From Streptomyces sp. AC555_RSS877 (lineage in GTDB: Bacteria; Actinomycetota; Actinomycetes; Streptomycetales; Streptomycetaceae): DNA of 64,000 nucleotides. The position numbers and the translations under genes are program-made. Positions 51,562-60,915 of this stretch are shown one piece after another (the first letter of the stretch is position 1; each line of letters begins with the position of its first letter). A model generated the notes under the pieces. That model did no database searches, was not told where the DNA came from, and worked only from the letters and a program-made list of their open reading frames with translations. Location: assembly GCF_019049245.1 (NCBI RefSeq), contig NZ_JAGMUK010000040.1, positions 549,524-613,523 on the forward strand, given 5' to 3'.

Positions 51562-52368
51562 TCAGGCAAGGCTGCGCAATGCCTCGTCGTCCGTGCTGCC
51601 GGGCTGCGGAAAGTACACGTACAAGACGTGGCCCTCAGGCCCGGCGAGCGCGAAGGTCTCAAAACTGAGGCGGAGGACACCGAGGCCATCGACGGCGAGT
51701 CGCTTCTCACCCATCACGCGCTCGTACACGTCATGGGAGTCCCACAGGGCACGAAAGGTTTCGCTGCGCTCGCACATGCTCGCCACGAAGCCGTCGAGTC
51801 CGGTGCGGCGCGTGGCAGCCGTGGCGCGCAGACCTGCGACGGTTTGCAGGGTGATCTCGTCCCAGTCGGGATAGACCTCCTGTGCGCGCGGGTCGAGGAA
51901 GGTGAACTCGATCAGGTTGCGCCCCGGCCTCCATGCCGGATTGACCCGGGCGGCGAGCGCGGTGCTGGCCAGCACGTCGCGGCTGGGTGTGACGACGAAC
52001 GCGGGAAGGTCAATCCAACGCTCCAGCAAGTGCAACACCCCCGGCCGCACAGTGGGGGCAGGGATGGCGTCCATGTCGGCCGGGGTGAGCGACGGCATTG
52101 CCAGGGACCCCAGGTAGGCCCGCTCGGTGTCGTCCAGACGCAGGACACGGGCCAGGGCTTCAAGGATCTCGCGGGAGGGATGCCGGTCGCGGCCCTGCTC
52201 GATCCGGGCGTAGTAGGAAGGGCTGACCCCGGCGAGCAGCGCCAACTCCTCCCGGCGCAGCCCTTTGACCCGCCGTCGCGTGTTGTCGACAACGCCGGCG
52301 GAGGCAGCGTCGATCTTCTCCCGTCGACTGCGGAGGAAGGAACCGAGCTGATTATCGTCAGGTGCCAT
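51562..52368 (-). CDS. XRE-family regulator with MmyB-like ligand-binding domain
   Basis: A 268-residue regulator. Residues 5-75 are an XRE helix-turn-helix (LGSFLRSRREKID, LRREELALLAGVSPSYYARI and EQGRDRHPSREILEALARVL). Residues 100-265 form the MmyB-like PAS-type domain (DLPAFVVTPSRDVLASTALA, NLIEFTFLDPRAQEVYPDWD), thought to bind a fatty acid or other small ligand. It is divergent from the SDR gene 124 bp away, so it probably controls the SDR pair, as is usual for this family. Confidence 0.93.
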   Translation of the reverse strand: MAPDDNQLGSFLRSRREKIDAASAGVVDNTRRRVKGLRREELALLAGVSPSYYARIEQGRDRHPSREILEALARVLRLDDTERAYLGSLAMPSLTPADMDAIPAPTVRPGVLHLLERWIDLPAFVVTPSRDVLASTALAARVNPAWRPGRNLIEFTFLDPRAQEVYPDWDEITLQTVAGLRATAATRRTGLDGFVASMCERSETFRALWDSHDVYERVMGEKRLAVDGLGVLRLSFETFALAGPEGHVLYVYFPQPGSTDDEALRSLA

Positions 52369-52492
52369 CCAGAGGGACTTTACCGCTACGCACAGGCCGG
52401 GCCCGCTGTTGCGCCACTCGTGAAGCTGACCCTGCGAGAGCCCCCCTCAAGGGGGTGTGGCTCGTCAACTGCCTTGCTGTTGCCATGGAGGC

Positions 52493-53347
52493 ATGGCAAA
52501 CGAAACGAGCGAAACGTCTGTATGGCTGATCACCGGGTGCTCCAGTGGTCTGGGCCGCGCCCTGGCCGAGCACGCCCTTGAGCGGGGCGACCGGGTGGCT
52601 GTCACCGCTCGCAACCGCACGTCCGTGACTGATCTCGCCGCCCGGTACGGCGACCGCGCGCTGGCTCTCCGGCTGGACGTGACCGACCTCGAGTCGGTGA
52701 CCGCGGCCGTCCAGGCGTGCGAGGCAGAGTTCGGGCGCATCGACGTCCTGGTCAACAACGCGGGATACGGCTACCTGACCGCCGTCGAAGAGGGCGAGGA
52801 CCATGCGGTCCGCGCCCTGTACGACACCAACGTGCACGGCGTGGTGACCGTCCTCAAGGCCGTGCTCCCCGGCATGCGGGCCCGCCGCTCGGGGAGCATC
52901 GTCAACATCTCCTCCTTCGGCGGCCTGGCCGCCTTCCCCGCGACCGGCTACTACCACGCCACGAAGTTCGCGCTGGAGGGCCTGTCGGAGTCACTGGCCG
53001 CGGAACTCGCACCACTCGGCATCAAGGTGACGATCGCGGAGCCCGGCGGTCTGCGCACCCAGTGGGCGGGGGCGTCGATGCAGCAGTCCCCGATCCGCCT
53101 GGACGACTACGAGAAGACCGCCGGCAAGCGCCGCGAGGCCACGCTGGGCGTGTTCGGCCGCCAGCCCGGCGACCCGGTACGGGCTGCCGCAGCCATCGCC
53201 GTGGCCGTGGATGCCGACACACCGCCACTGCGACTGCTGCTCGGCTCCGACGCGCTCGCCGGAGCGCGCGCCCGCCTGGACCGGATGCGAGGCGAGATCG
53301 ATGCCAACGAAGCACTGACCAAGAGCGTGGACCTGGAGGCGGTGTGA
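52493..53347 (+). CDS. SDR family oxidoreductase
   Basis: A 284-residue classical short-chain dehydrogenase. TGCSSGLG is the cofactor motif, NNAG the structural motif, and YYHATK the catalytic Tyr and Lys at about residue 160. Downstream PGGLRTQWAG is the substrate loop. The substrate is an unknown alcohol or ketone. ATG 52493 follows ATGGAGGC. It is likely regulated by the divergent MmyB-type repressor and overlaps the next gene by four bases. Confidence 0.94.
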   Translation: MANETSETSVWLITGCSSGLGRALAEHALERGDRVAVTARNRTSVTDLAARYGDRALALRLDVTDLESVTAAVQACEAEFGRIDVLVNNAGYGYLTAVEEGEDHAVRALYDTNVHGVVTVLKAVLPGMRARRSGSIVNISSFGGLAAFPATGYYHATKFALEGLSESLAAELAPLGIKVTIAEPGGLRTQWAGASMQQSPIRLDDYEKTAGKRREATLGVFGRQPGDPVRAAAAIAVAVDADTPPLRLLLGSDALAGARARLDRMRGEIDANEALTKSVDLEAV

Positions 53348-54027
53348 GCAGCATGGGCGCGTTCGTCGTCATCGGCGCCGGGCCCGGCCTGGGCGCCGCG
53401 GCGGCCCGCCGGTTCGGCCGCGAAGGACATCCGGTCGGGCTGATCGCACGCAGCGCCGAACGCCTGCAAACTATGGCCGCCGACCTGAAGTCTGAGGGCC
53501 TGACGACAGCAGTCGAAGCCGCGGACGTCACCGACGAGCAGGCCCTGGCAGCGGCGCTCGGCGCACTGCGCGAGCGGCTCGGTCCGATCGAGGTGGTGCT
53601 GTTCAGCCCGCGGCCGAGTCTCGCGTGGATCAAGCCCGTACTCGACACCGGTCCGCCGGACATCGAAAGCGCACTGGCACTGAGCGTCGTCGCCGCCGCG
53701 GCGGCCGTCCGCACGGTCGTGCCGGACATGCGCCGCCGACGGCACGGCACCCTGCTGTTCACCACCGGCGGCGCCGCCGTCGAACCGCATCGCGACCGCG
53801 CGGTGTCGGGAATCGCCTACGCGGCCGAGTCGGCTTACGTGCGTTTGCTCCACGAGGCACTCGCCGACGATGGCGTGCACGCCGCGCAGCTCACGGTTGT
53901 TGGCCCGATCGGGCCGGGCGCAGGACACGAACCGGACGGGGTGGCCCAGGAATTGTGGCAGCTTCACACCACGCGGGCCCAGCCACTGCTCATCCTGCGC
54001 AGACCCTGCTCCCTGGCTGAGTCGTGA
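53344..54027 (+). CDS. Atypical SDR family protein
   Basis: A 227-residue SDR. VIGAGPGLGAAAARRFGREG is the NAD(P) motif, but the NNAG motif is replaced by VVLFSPRP and the active-site Tyr-x3-Lys is missing (IAYAAESAYVRLL). The GTG at 53344 overlaps the stop of the preceding SDR (ATG 53353 is an alternative). It may be a partner subunit or a degenerate reductase. Confidence 0.85.
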   Translation: MSSMGAFVVIGAGPGLGAAAARRFGREGHPVGLIARSAERLQTMAADLKSEGLTTAVEAADVTDEQALAAALGALRERLGPIEVVLFSPRPSLAWIKPVLDTGPPDIESALALSVVAAAAAVRTVVPDMRRRRHGTLLFTTGGAAVEPHRDRAVSGIAYAAESAYVRLLHEALADDGVHAAQLTVVGPIGPGAGHEPDGVAQELWQLHTTRAQPLLILRRPCSLAES

Positions 54028-54284
54028 CCGGGTGCCCGGGTGCCCGGGTGACCGAAGAGCGGGTCCGACGACGTGCGGCCTCATTGTCATGCTGCCGGGC
54101 CCGTGCAAAGGGCCGAGCAGAAGAAGTCATCGGGCGGCACCGACACCCGGACCGACGACCACGGCCTGGGCGCTCGCGCGGCGGCGGTGGCCACGAAGGT
54201 GCACTCGGGTACGGATGCCCCGCCTCGGCCTGGGCCAGCCGCGCACCCGGCCGGACCATGTCCGGGCTGCCAACTCGTGACCAC

Positions 54285-54782
54285 TCACACGGAGCGCTCC
54301 ATGCATAGCAGTTGCTCCCGTTTCTCCCATGACTCGGCGACGGTGAAGCCGAGCCGCCCGTACAGGGCGATGGCACCTGACCGCCACTTCCACACCGACA
54401 GCCGTACCGCGCTGACGCCGGTTTCCGCGGAATGCGCAAGCGCGGCGCTGACCAGGCCGGACGCGATGCCCCGACCTCGGAAGTCCGGGTCTGTCCAGAG
54501 CCTCTTGATTTCCGACCGCCCGCCGACGGGGGCGGTCACCACCAGGCAGCCCACGGCCGTTTCGCCACTCAGAGCGATCAGTACGACATCGTCGGCGAAC
54601 GCGGCCCGAGGGTCCAAGATTTCTGCTCGGTAGCGGTCCGGCAACCCGTCCGTATCGGCAACGGCCTCGCCCTTCTCGGCCTCGGTCCTCAGATGGTAGG
54701 CCGCCAACAAATCACCCAACCGGTCCACGGAAAGCTCCTGACCTGGCCAGCGGACGATGGCAACCTCTCGATCAGTCATCAC
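54285..54782 (-). CDS. GNAT family N-acetyltransferase
   Basis: A 165-residue acetyltransferase. EIKRLWTDPDFRGRGIASGL carries the acetyl-CoA loop (RGRGIA), and RLSVWKWRSGAIALYGRLGF is the C-terminal GNAT motif with the catalytic Tyr. The substrate is unknown. It begins ATG ATG, so two starts are possible. Confidence 0.9.
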   Translation of the reverse strand: MMTDREVAIVRWPGQELSVDRLGDLLAAYHLRTEAEKGEAVADTDGLPDRYRAEILDPRAAFADDVVLIALSGETAVGCLVVTAPVGGRSEIKRLWTDPDFRGRGIASGLVSAALAHSAETGVSAVRLSVWKWRSGAIALYGRLGFTVAESWEKREQLLCMERSV

Positions 54783-54932
54783 GCCAGCATCACACGATCC
54801 CGATCAGGCACCGCACGAGCTCGTTGATCAGCGGAGGGTCTGGTGCCGATCGCAGGCCGATACGCACCAGCCGCATGGCGTGCCCACGCGCCATGTCTGC
54901 AGTGCTGATGATCAGCCCACACACTCGCATGT

Positions 54933-54948
54933 TCGATTTATCGTTCGA
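54933..54948 (+). promoter_or_regulatory. LexA-like SOS box upstream of the Y-family polymerase-like gene
   Basis: TCGATT-TATC-GTTCGA matches the actinobacterial SOS box TCGAAC-N4-GTTCGA in 10 of 12 arm positions. It lies 26 bp before the GTG at 54975. DNA-damage control of a Y-family gene would be normal. Confidence 0.55.
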
Positions 54949-54974
54949 TAACGTGGGGGTGGGAGGTGGATGTC

Positions 54975-55982
54975 GTGACGGCGGAGGCACCAGCAGGTCA
55001 GAGCACGGTGATGTATGTGCGCTGTTGCCCGGATCGGGTACCGGAGGAGGTGTACCGGCAGGTTCTGGAGTTGTTGGCGGAGCTGTCCCCGGTCGTGCAG
55101 GCACTGCCGCCCACTGCTGCCCTGGTGGAGCTGAAGGGCGCCCTGCGCTATCACGGCGCGGATGCCCGTCGGCTGGGGGAGGTGCTGCGGGTGCGTACCC
55201 TTTCCCGCCTCGGAGTCGACGTCCGGATCGGCATCGGGCCGTCCATCACGGTCGCGGCGACCGCCTCCGGCCAGATCAGCGCGACAGGTGGCGTACTCGC
55301 CGTCGCTCCGAAGCAGGTCGCCGACTGGTTGGGTCCGCTGCCCGTAGAGGCTCTGCATGGCATCGGTCCCCGTCAGGCGGCGGTGCTGCGTGACTACGGC
55401 ATCCACTGCGTCGGCCTGCTCGCAGCCCTCCCGGCCGCCACGGTGCAGCGTCTGCTGGGCGGGCGCGCCGGCCGCCTGGCTGCCGACCGTGCCCGGGGCA
55501 TCGACCCGAGACCCGTCGTCCCGCGTACGCTGCCCGCCGCTGTGACCGTCCGCCGCGCCTTCGACCGGCAGATCCTGGACGGCGCCGAAGTCCGCGCCGC
55601 CCTGCTCGCTCTCGTGGTCCGCCTCGGGCTTCTGCTGCGCCGCCGCGAACAGGTGGCCCGTGCGCTGACGCTGAACCTGAGGTTCGCCGGCGGTACGTCG
55701 TGGGAGAAGACCCGCCGCCTGCCCGAGCCGTCCGCGCACGACGACGATCTGCGCGCTCTCGCCTACCAGTTGATGGATGCCGCCGGTCTGCAGCGCGGCC
55801 GACTGACCGCGCTGGCCTTGAGGGGGGAGGACCTGGTCGACGCCGACCGGGTCGCCCGGCAGATCAGCTTCGACGACGCCCGCGAAGACCGGCTGGTGGC
55901 CGAGGCGGCCATCGACCGGGTCCGCGACAAGTTCGGCCCCGGCGTCATCGGCCCGGCCACCGTCTTCCGCCGCGCTTCCTGA
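54975..55982 (+). CDS. Y-family DNA polymerase-like protein (ImuB/DinB-related), N-terminal catalytic motif missing
   Basis: A 335-residue protein related to DNA polymerase Y/ImuB. VELKGALRYHGADARRLGEV and VRIGIGPSITVAATASGQIS are the palm, LHGIGPRQAAVLRDYGIHCV is the thumb helix-hairpin-helix, and RREQVARALTLNLRFAGGTS is the little-finger domain. The first catalytic Asp, normally in FaHvDxDaF, is absent: the N-terminus reads VMYVRCCPDRVPEEVYRQVL. A non-catalytic ImuB-like role in damage tolerance is likely. GTG 54975 is preceded by GGGAGG. No dnaE2 or imuA gene is near. Confidence 0.87.
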   Translation: MTAEAPAGQSTVMYVRCCPDRVPEEVYRQVLELLAELSPVVQALPPTAALVELKGALRYHGADARRLGEVLRVRTLSRLGVDVRIGIGPSITVAATASGQISATGGVLAVAPKQVADWLGPLPVEALHGIGPRQAAVLRDYGIHCVGLLAALPAATVQRLLGGRAGRLAADRARGIDPRPVVPRTLPAAVTVRRAFDRQILDGAEVRAALLALVVRLGLLLRRREQVARALTLNLRFAGGTSWEKTRRLPEPSAHDDDLRALAYQLMDAAGLQRGRLTALALRGEDLVDADRVARQISFDDAREDRLVAEAAIDRVRDKFGPGVIGPATVFRRAS

Positions 55983-56406
55983 CCCGACCGGTGCGCTGTG
56001 CACGGGGGTGAGGCTCGTGCTGGAATCGCGGTCTGGACGGGGTGGCCGGCAGATTGCCGCGCCGGCCGTCCGCGCAGGCGGTCGACGACGCCGTTGCTCC
56101 GGCGCGGCATCTCGTCGGGGCAGTCCCCGTAGCAAGCGCACAGGCGCCGCGCGCCGCGTACGGCATGACGATGTACCTACTGATGGTCAGGGCCGTCAGC
56201 CGCACCGGCCGCCGCGGTGGTCTCGGGCAGCACTTGGCGATGCCTGTCCCGGGAAAGGTCGAGGAGAACTGGTAACGCTGTGGGTGTGCGGTGCGGACGG
56301 CTGGAACCTTTCGTGACCAATGCCGGCCAGTGGCTGATTCCCGGGGTTATCCGATCTGTCCCGGGCAGTCGGGCGGTGTTTGACTGCCGAGCTGCTGGAG
56401 ATCGTG
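55983..56406. other. Intergenic, no gene recognised
   Basis: About 420 bp between the polymerase-like gene and the next ATPase gene. Open frames are not credible. It should include the promoter of the latter. Confidence 0.45.
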
Positions 56407-56820
56407 ATGGTGCATTCACCCACGGAAGGCCGCGACCCTGTCGATGACGGCCGCTTGTGGACGGCTGAGCAGGCCAGGGACGTGACCCGTGGCTTCTTGC
56501 TCGTGGCCGCGCCGGAGGGCGGGAGCGGCGCGGAGTCAGTGCTGCTGGTGGTGTCCGAGCTGGTCACCAACGCGTTGCGGCATGCCAACGGGGTGACCGA
56601 GCTGAGGCTGGAAGTCGGGCTGGGTGCCGTAACGGTGGCGGTGCACGACGCCAGCATGGCCCCGCCGCAGCCCGTTACCTGGGACGCCGGCGAGCCGGGC
56701 GGGTTCGGCTGGCCGTTGGTGCAGGACCTGTCGGACGACGTCCAGGTCCACGTCCATATGGCTGGAAAGGCGGTGATGGCGGTCGTGCCATGCCCCACCG
56801 CCGTCCTGGCGCAAGGCTGA
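56407..56820 (+). CDS. RsbW-like ATP-binding protein
   Basis: A 137-residue HATPase protein. VLLVVSELVTNALRHANGVT is the N-box and VTVAVHDASMAPPQPV the G1 box. EPGGFGWPLVQDLSDDVQVH is the G2 box. Its start is ATG 56407 or GTG 56404 behind GGAG. It belongs to the Streptomyces anti-sigma regulatory kinase group and is orphaned from any STAS partner. Confidence 0.85.
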   Translation: MVHSPTEGRDPVDDGRLWTAEQARDVTRGFLLVAAPEGGSGAESVLLVVSELVTNALRHANGVTELRLEVGLGAVTVAVHDASMAPPQPVTWDAGEPGGFGWPLVQDLSDDVQVHVHMAGKAVMAVVPCPTAVLAQG

Positions 56821-57485
56821 CGATCGGGGCCGGACGCCTCGGGCCGTCGGGCTCGTTCAGCCGGTGGCGGTAGCCGCCACCTGGGCTCTGGTGCCGGCGA
56901 GCCGGTAGGACACCTTCGCGGTCGCGATGAGGTCGCCGGGATCCCCACGCGTGAATGCGGGCAGATCCGGAGGCCGTGACGTGCTCCCGCCTACTGGCCG
57001 TGTGGAGCGGAGCCTTGGATGCCGGCTTCCAGCCGTCGTCGGACCAGTCCTGCGGGTTGCAGACGTCTCGCACCGCCAGGCCAAGCATGGGCAACATGGC
57101 GCGGTCCAGCGGCCGTTCCTTGAACGCGGGCGGTTCGATTCGAGTTCACGGCAGATGCGGCGCGAGACCTCCCGATGTCGAGATCCCGGTGTCGCGCCCA
57201 AGGCATCGAAGCACGTATGCCTCCACCATCACCACGGCGGCGGCGGACGGGCCCGGTCGATCGTGCGGCGCCGCCGAACTGCCGTTCAGCAGGGAGGTTT
57301 CCGCGATGCCCTGCTCTTCTTCGGGGAGTGCTGATCGGCAGCGGATGGATACACCGGGCAGACACCCGCGTGTTCACGACCCTCGACAGACTGCACGACG
57401 CGGCGGGATGCCATGGGACCGCTGTTTGGCTCGGTGTTCCTTGGAAACACGTCCGGCGAACCGAGAACAAGGGAGAAGCTCTGCT
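56821..57485. other. Intergenic with decayed minus-strand coding tail
   Basis: About 660 bp. On the minus strand, the frame ending at 56857 (AFTRGDPGDLIATAKVSYRL, then AGTRAQVAATATG) has strong GC3 bias and looks like the end of a real gene. Upstream it loses coding character in all frames. No family could be assigned. Confidence 0.4.
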
Positions 57486-57782
57486 ATGGGCATCATCGCG
57501 TGGATAGTTATCGGTCTGCTCGCCGGCGCCATTGCCAAGGCGCTCATGCCGGGCAAGGACCCGGGCGGAATCATTGTCACCATGCTCATCGGTATCGCCG
57601 GAGGTCTGCTCGGCGGCTTCCTCGGCAAGGTGCTTTTCGGAGTCGATTCGATCGACGGCTTCTTCGAGCTGTCTACCTGGATCGCGGCCATCGTCGGTTC
57701 CGTGATCCTCCTCGCGCTGTACCGACTGGTCACCAACCGGGGTCACGGGCGAGGACATCGGCGTGGGCACGTCCACGCCTGA
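57486..57782 (+). CDS. GlsB/YeaQ/YmgE family stress-response membrane protein
   Basis: A 98-residue protein with three hydrophobic helices (GIIAWIVIGLLAGAIAKALM, IVTMLIGIAGGLLGGFLGKV, WIAAIVGSVILLALYRLVTN) and a basic His-rich tail (RGHGRGHRRGHVHA). The MPGKDPGGII loop is the transglycosylase-associated protein signature. The family is induced by envelope or acid stress. ATG 57486 follows AAGGGAGAAG. A strong hairpin follows. Confidence 0.93.
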   Translation: MGIIAWIVIGLLAGAIAKALMPGKDPGGIIVTMLIGIAGGLLGGFLGKVLFGVDSIDGFFELSTWIAAIVGSVILLALYRLVTNRGHGRGHRRGHVHA

Positions 57783-58489
57783 CAACCCGGACATCCGGGT
57801 GCCAACACGATGAAGCGAAGTCCGCGAGTGCCCCCGTCTTCACGCGGGGGCACTCGCGTGCGTTGTGCAGCGGGCTGCTGGACGAATGCTGCCAAGCCGA
57901 CCTCGACGAGTGCCGAGAATGCGCCTCTACTTTGAGTGCACCCCCATTTTGAGTAACTCGGCAGCCTCACACCGCACTTGCTCCCGCCGGACCCGCCGCT
58001 GCGCGGTCAGGCCGCCCGGTCGGGACGCCGTATGACATCAGGACGCATCCACCAGCGAGATCACGTCATCCCTGGGCGGAAGACCTCAGTAGCTGGGGAG
58101 CGCTGATTCAGTCCTCGGTGTATAGGCACCGCCCGGAGAATCCGGCGGCGTCCGAGAAGCTCCCGACCGCTGCTTTTCAGACAACCAACGGGCACAGAGG
58201 GGTGCTCTCGGCGTCACGGACCGGTGGTGTACCACTGCGCTGCACGCAGCGATGGAGCGCTGCCTGTGCGGCCGGATCCAGGGCGAGGCAACGCAACACC
58301 GCTGTTTGAGAGGGCTTACGCACTGGTGACCGGCGCATCCGCCCTGTAGCGTCGTCCGCAGATGTCGTGGTTCGCAGCTCCTGCCCGCGCATAGGCGCGG
58401 GCGTCTTGCTGTGCAGTACCCGAGGACCAAGACGACCACCTCCGGGTACGCGCGGTGCGGACCCGTTCAACAGGATGAAAGGCATCGGC
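57783..58489. other. Intergenic with terminator and long leader of the cold-shock gene
   Basis: About 700 bp. It holds the terminator at 57823-57858 and then the promoter and leader of the cold-shock gene. Frames in the middle are not convincing. Confidence 0.5.
57823..57858 (+). terminator. Strong hairpin after the GlsB gene
   Basis: CGCGAGTGCCCCCG and CGGGGGCACTCGCG form a perfect 14-bp stem with an 8-base loop, 41 bp after the stop codon. Confidence 0.85.
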
Positions 58490-58693
58490 ATGGCCAGCGG
58501 AACCGTCAAGTGGTTCAACGCCGAAAAGGGCTTCGGTTTCATTGCGCAGGACGGCGGGGGTCCCGACGTCTTCGCGCACTACTCCAACATCAACGCCAGC
58601 GGCTTCCGGGAGCTTCAGGAAGGCCAGGCCGTGACCTTCGACATCACTCAAGGCCAGAAGGGCCCCCAGGCGGAGAACATCACTCCCGCCTGA
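58490..58693 (+). CDS. Cold-shock protein (CspA family)
   Basis: A 67-residue OB-fold RNA chaperone. GTVKWFNAEKGFGFIAQDGG includes RNP1 (KGFGFI), and DVFAHYSNI is RNP2. It binds single-stranded RNA and melts structure in the cold or during growth. ATG 58490 follows AAAGG. The upstream leader may be thermosensitive. Confidence 0.95.
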   Translation: MASGTVKWFNAEKGFGFIAQDGGGPDVFAHYSNINASGFRELQEGQAVTFDITQGQKGPQAENITPA

Positions 58694-58956
58694 CATCGCC
58701 CAAGGCCGGCACGGTGCTCGAGGCGGTACTCCCGCCCGGGTGCCGTGCCGGCTCTGCGGACCACGTGGTCGATCATCAAGGTGTCGACCACGTCGCCCGG
58801 CCCGGACCTGAAATCCGCCGCGCGGCAGCAGTTGGCGGACTGTGGGTCAGCGCCTGGCGCGCCACCGTCCCGTCGCACCCTCTTGGTCCGCGTCAGCGGC
58901 GGAACCGCGGTCGCCAAGCCGCTGCCGTCCCGAGAGCGTTCTGCGAACCCTGCTTC

Positions 58957-59433
58957 TCATGGCGTCTGCGGTGTTCTGCCGAGGGAAGCGGACAAGACGC
59001 TCCTGCTCCCAGCGGCGGTCTCGGTGGGTGCCAGTCTGAGGTGCGCAGTGATCTGTTTTCCCCGGGTACGGGGTGCGACGACGACCCGCTCGCTGATCGC
59101 ATGCACGAGGTGTAGTCCGTGACCGCCCACGCGGTGCCGGTCGCCGTGCCTCACTATCGGTTCCTCGGTGGAGGTGTCCCACACGGTGATCGTCAGTGCT
59201 TCACCGGACAGTTGTACGATCAGCCCGCAGGGGCCCGGGGCATGCCGGATGGCATTGGTGACCAGTTCGCTGACGGTGAGTTCGGCGTCCTGGGCGAGAG
59301 GGGCCGGGACAGGGTTGCAGCCGGTATGTGCGGCGTGGGCGAGGAAGGCGCGCAGGGCCTGGCGCGCGTCGACGGCGCGGGCCGCGCCATCGGCCCACAC
59401 CGCGCTGCAGCGCAGCCTGGCGTCCTCATCCAT
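58957..59433 (-). CDS. RsbW-like ATP-binding regulatory protein
   Basis: A 158-residue HATPase protein. QDAELTVSELVTNAIRHAPG is the N-box, LTITVWDTSTEEPIVRHGDR the G1 box, and RVGGHGLHLVHAISERVVVA the G2 box. ATG 59433 is chosen because GAGCAGGG precedes it; starts at 59460 or 59475 would lengthen it. The C-terminal 25 residues are Ser/Thr-rich. It follows a GAF-ANTAR gene on the same strand 314 bp away. Confidence 0.85.
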   Translation of the reverse strand: MDEDARLRCSAVWADGAARAVDARQALRAFLAHAAHTGCNPVPAPLAQDAELTVSELVTNAIRHAPGPCGLIVQLSGEALTITVWDTSTEEPIVRHGDRHRVGGHGLHLVHAISERVVVAPRTRGKQITAHLRLAPTETAAGSRSVLSASLGRTPQTP

Positions 59434-59747
59434 GCCCTGCTCATCTGCCGCCTGCTTCATAAGCGGGATGACCATGTGCGTTCTTTCGTCGTGGTCGCCG
59501 CTCTGGGCGGCTTTCGGTCGTGCGTATACCCGGGCACCGACCGCGCACACCATGCACAGGCTCCCCGCTCTGCTATTCGAGTGTGCCGCGGAGGCGTGCA
59601 CGAAAACCGAGCCGGAGCGGTGTACAGCCTCCGGCCTCGCCGTGAGGAGCGCTCCTCACGCCTGGCTGCTCAAGCGAGACCCTGGCGAAGGCAGGCCACG
59701 TGGCTGGGCCAGGGGCACGGCCCAAGGAAGACGGCAAGGCCCTGTCG

Positions 59748-60449
59748 TCAGGCTGGTTCGGTGCCTTCTGTCCGGACTCGCTGGGCGACGTCGCGCAGCT
59801 TGATGTTGTGATGCTGGGAGATGCTGCGCAGCACGTTGAAGGCGTCGTCTTCGGTGAGCTGGTGGCGTTCCCTGAGGATGCCCATGGCCTCGCCGACGGC
59901 GTGGCGAATCTCCATGGCGTGTTCCAGCTGGTCGATGGTGCGGGCGCTGGCCAACGCGACGGCGGCATGCGAGGCGAGCAGCCAGCCGGCGGTCTCGATG
60001 TCCTTGCCGAAGGCTCCGGGGCGGCGGGAATAGAGGTTCAGCGCGCCGAAGTCCTCGTTGTCGGTGTAGAGCAGGACGCCGGTCATGCTGCCCACGCCCA
60101 GCTTGCGTACCTCGGTGGCGAACCGCTGCCAGGCCGGCTGGGGCCGGCTCATGTCCGCGATCCGGTACACGCGCTCGCCGTCCCTGCGGCGGGCAAGATC
60201 GAAGCACGGTCCCTCGCCCAGCTCACCCTGCAGGCGGTCGGACTCCCGGACCATGTCCCCGCAGGCGGCCAGCGTCACGGCGCGGCCCTTGCGCACCGCC
60301 AGGATCCCGGCCGCGTCGCAGCCGTCCACCAGCCTCACCGCGGCCGCCGAAATCTCATCCAACGTCGCCTGGACCGAGTCCTGGGCCAGCAGATCCCGCG
60401 CCAGCACAGCCATCTGCTCGGCGTACTCACGCCACTCCACAGCCACCAC
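59748..60449 (-). CDS. GAF-ANTAR domain antitermination regulator
   Basis: A 233-residue RNA-binding regulator. A GAF domain occupies residues 20-160 (VRLVDGCDAAGILAVRKGRA, GEGPCFDLARRRDGERVYRI). The C-terminal ANTAR domain (EIRHAVGEAMGILRERHQLT, DDAFNVLRSISQHHNIKLRD) binds dual-hairpin antiterminator RNA. The ligand of the GAF part is unknown. The GTG at 60449 is preceded by GAGGTGG. Confidence 0.93.
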   Translation of the reverse strand: MVAVEWREYAEQMAVLARDLLAQDSVQATLDEISAAAVRLVDGCDAAGILAVRKGRAVTLAACGDMVRESDRLQGELGEGPCFDLARRRDGERVYRIADMSRPQPAWQRFATEVRKLGVGSMTGVLLYTDNEDFGALNLYSRRPGAFGKDIETAGWLLASHAAVALASARTIDQLEHAMEIRHAVGEAMGILRERHQLTEDDAFNVLRSISQHHNIKLRDVAQRVRTEGTEPA

Positions 60450-60915
60450 CCACCTCGATCAAGGTCCAGCCACAGTACCCCCAGCTCTGCACGTTGCGGC
60501 CGACCGTCACCCCCGGCGGCGCTGGGGCCCGAAGGTTTCCGGAGTGCGTATGCCGAGGCGCGCAGATCAAGGCTCTCAGACTCCGGTCGGCCATCACCTG
60601 TGAGGCAGGGCCGGCGCCGGCACGAAGAAGTCAGGGGCACGGCTGGGTGAGCGGACACTGGCACGGCCGGAGGCGAGCTCGCTGTGTTGCGGCTCGGCCG
60701 CGGCCCGGCGCGCCGCCGTCACGAGAGTGCGTACGACGGGACACCGCCTGGACCGCTCGCTGCAGGCCACATCTCAAGTTTCACCGTGCAACCGAGGGAG
60801 CGCCCCCCCGGCACGCCGAGGGTGCTCAATTTCGGAGGCCCAGTTCACCGTCAACCACGGTTGACCGGCGCCACGCTGACGCATCGTTTCTGCCTACGGC
60901 CGACCGGGTGACCCC
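60450..60915. other. Intergenic, no gene recognised
   Basis: About 465 bp between the divergent ANTAR and HNH genes. No frame resembles a protein, and no repeat was seen. Confidence 0.45.

Noticed and set aside
56857..57201. IS30-type transposase remnant
   Set aside because: Arg-rich similarity is weak, and no DDE motif or terminal inverted repeat was found.
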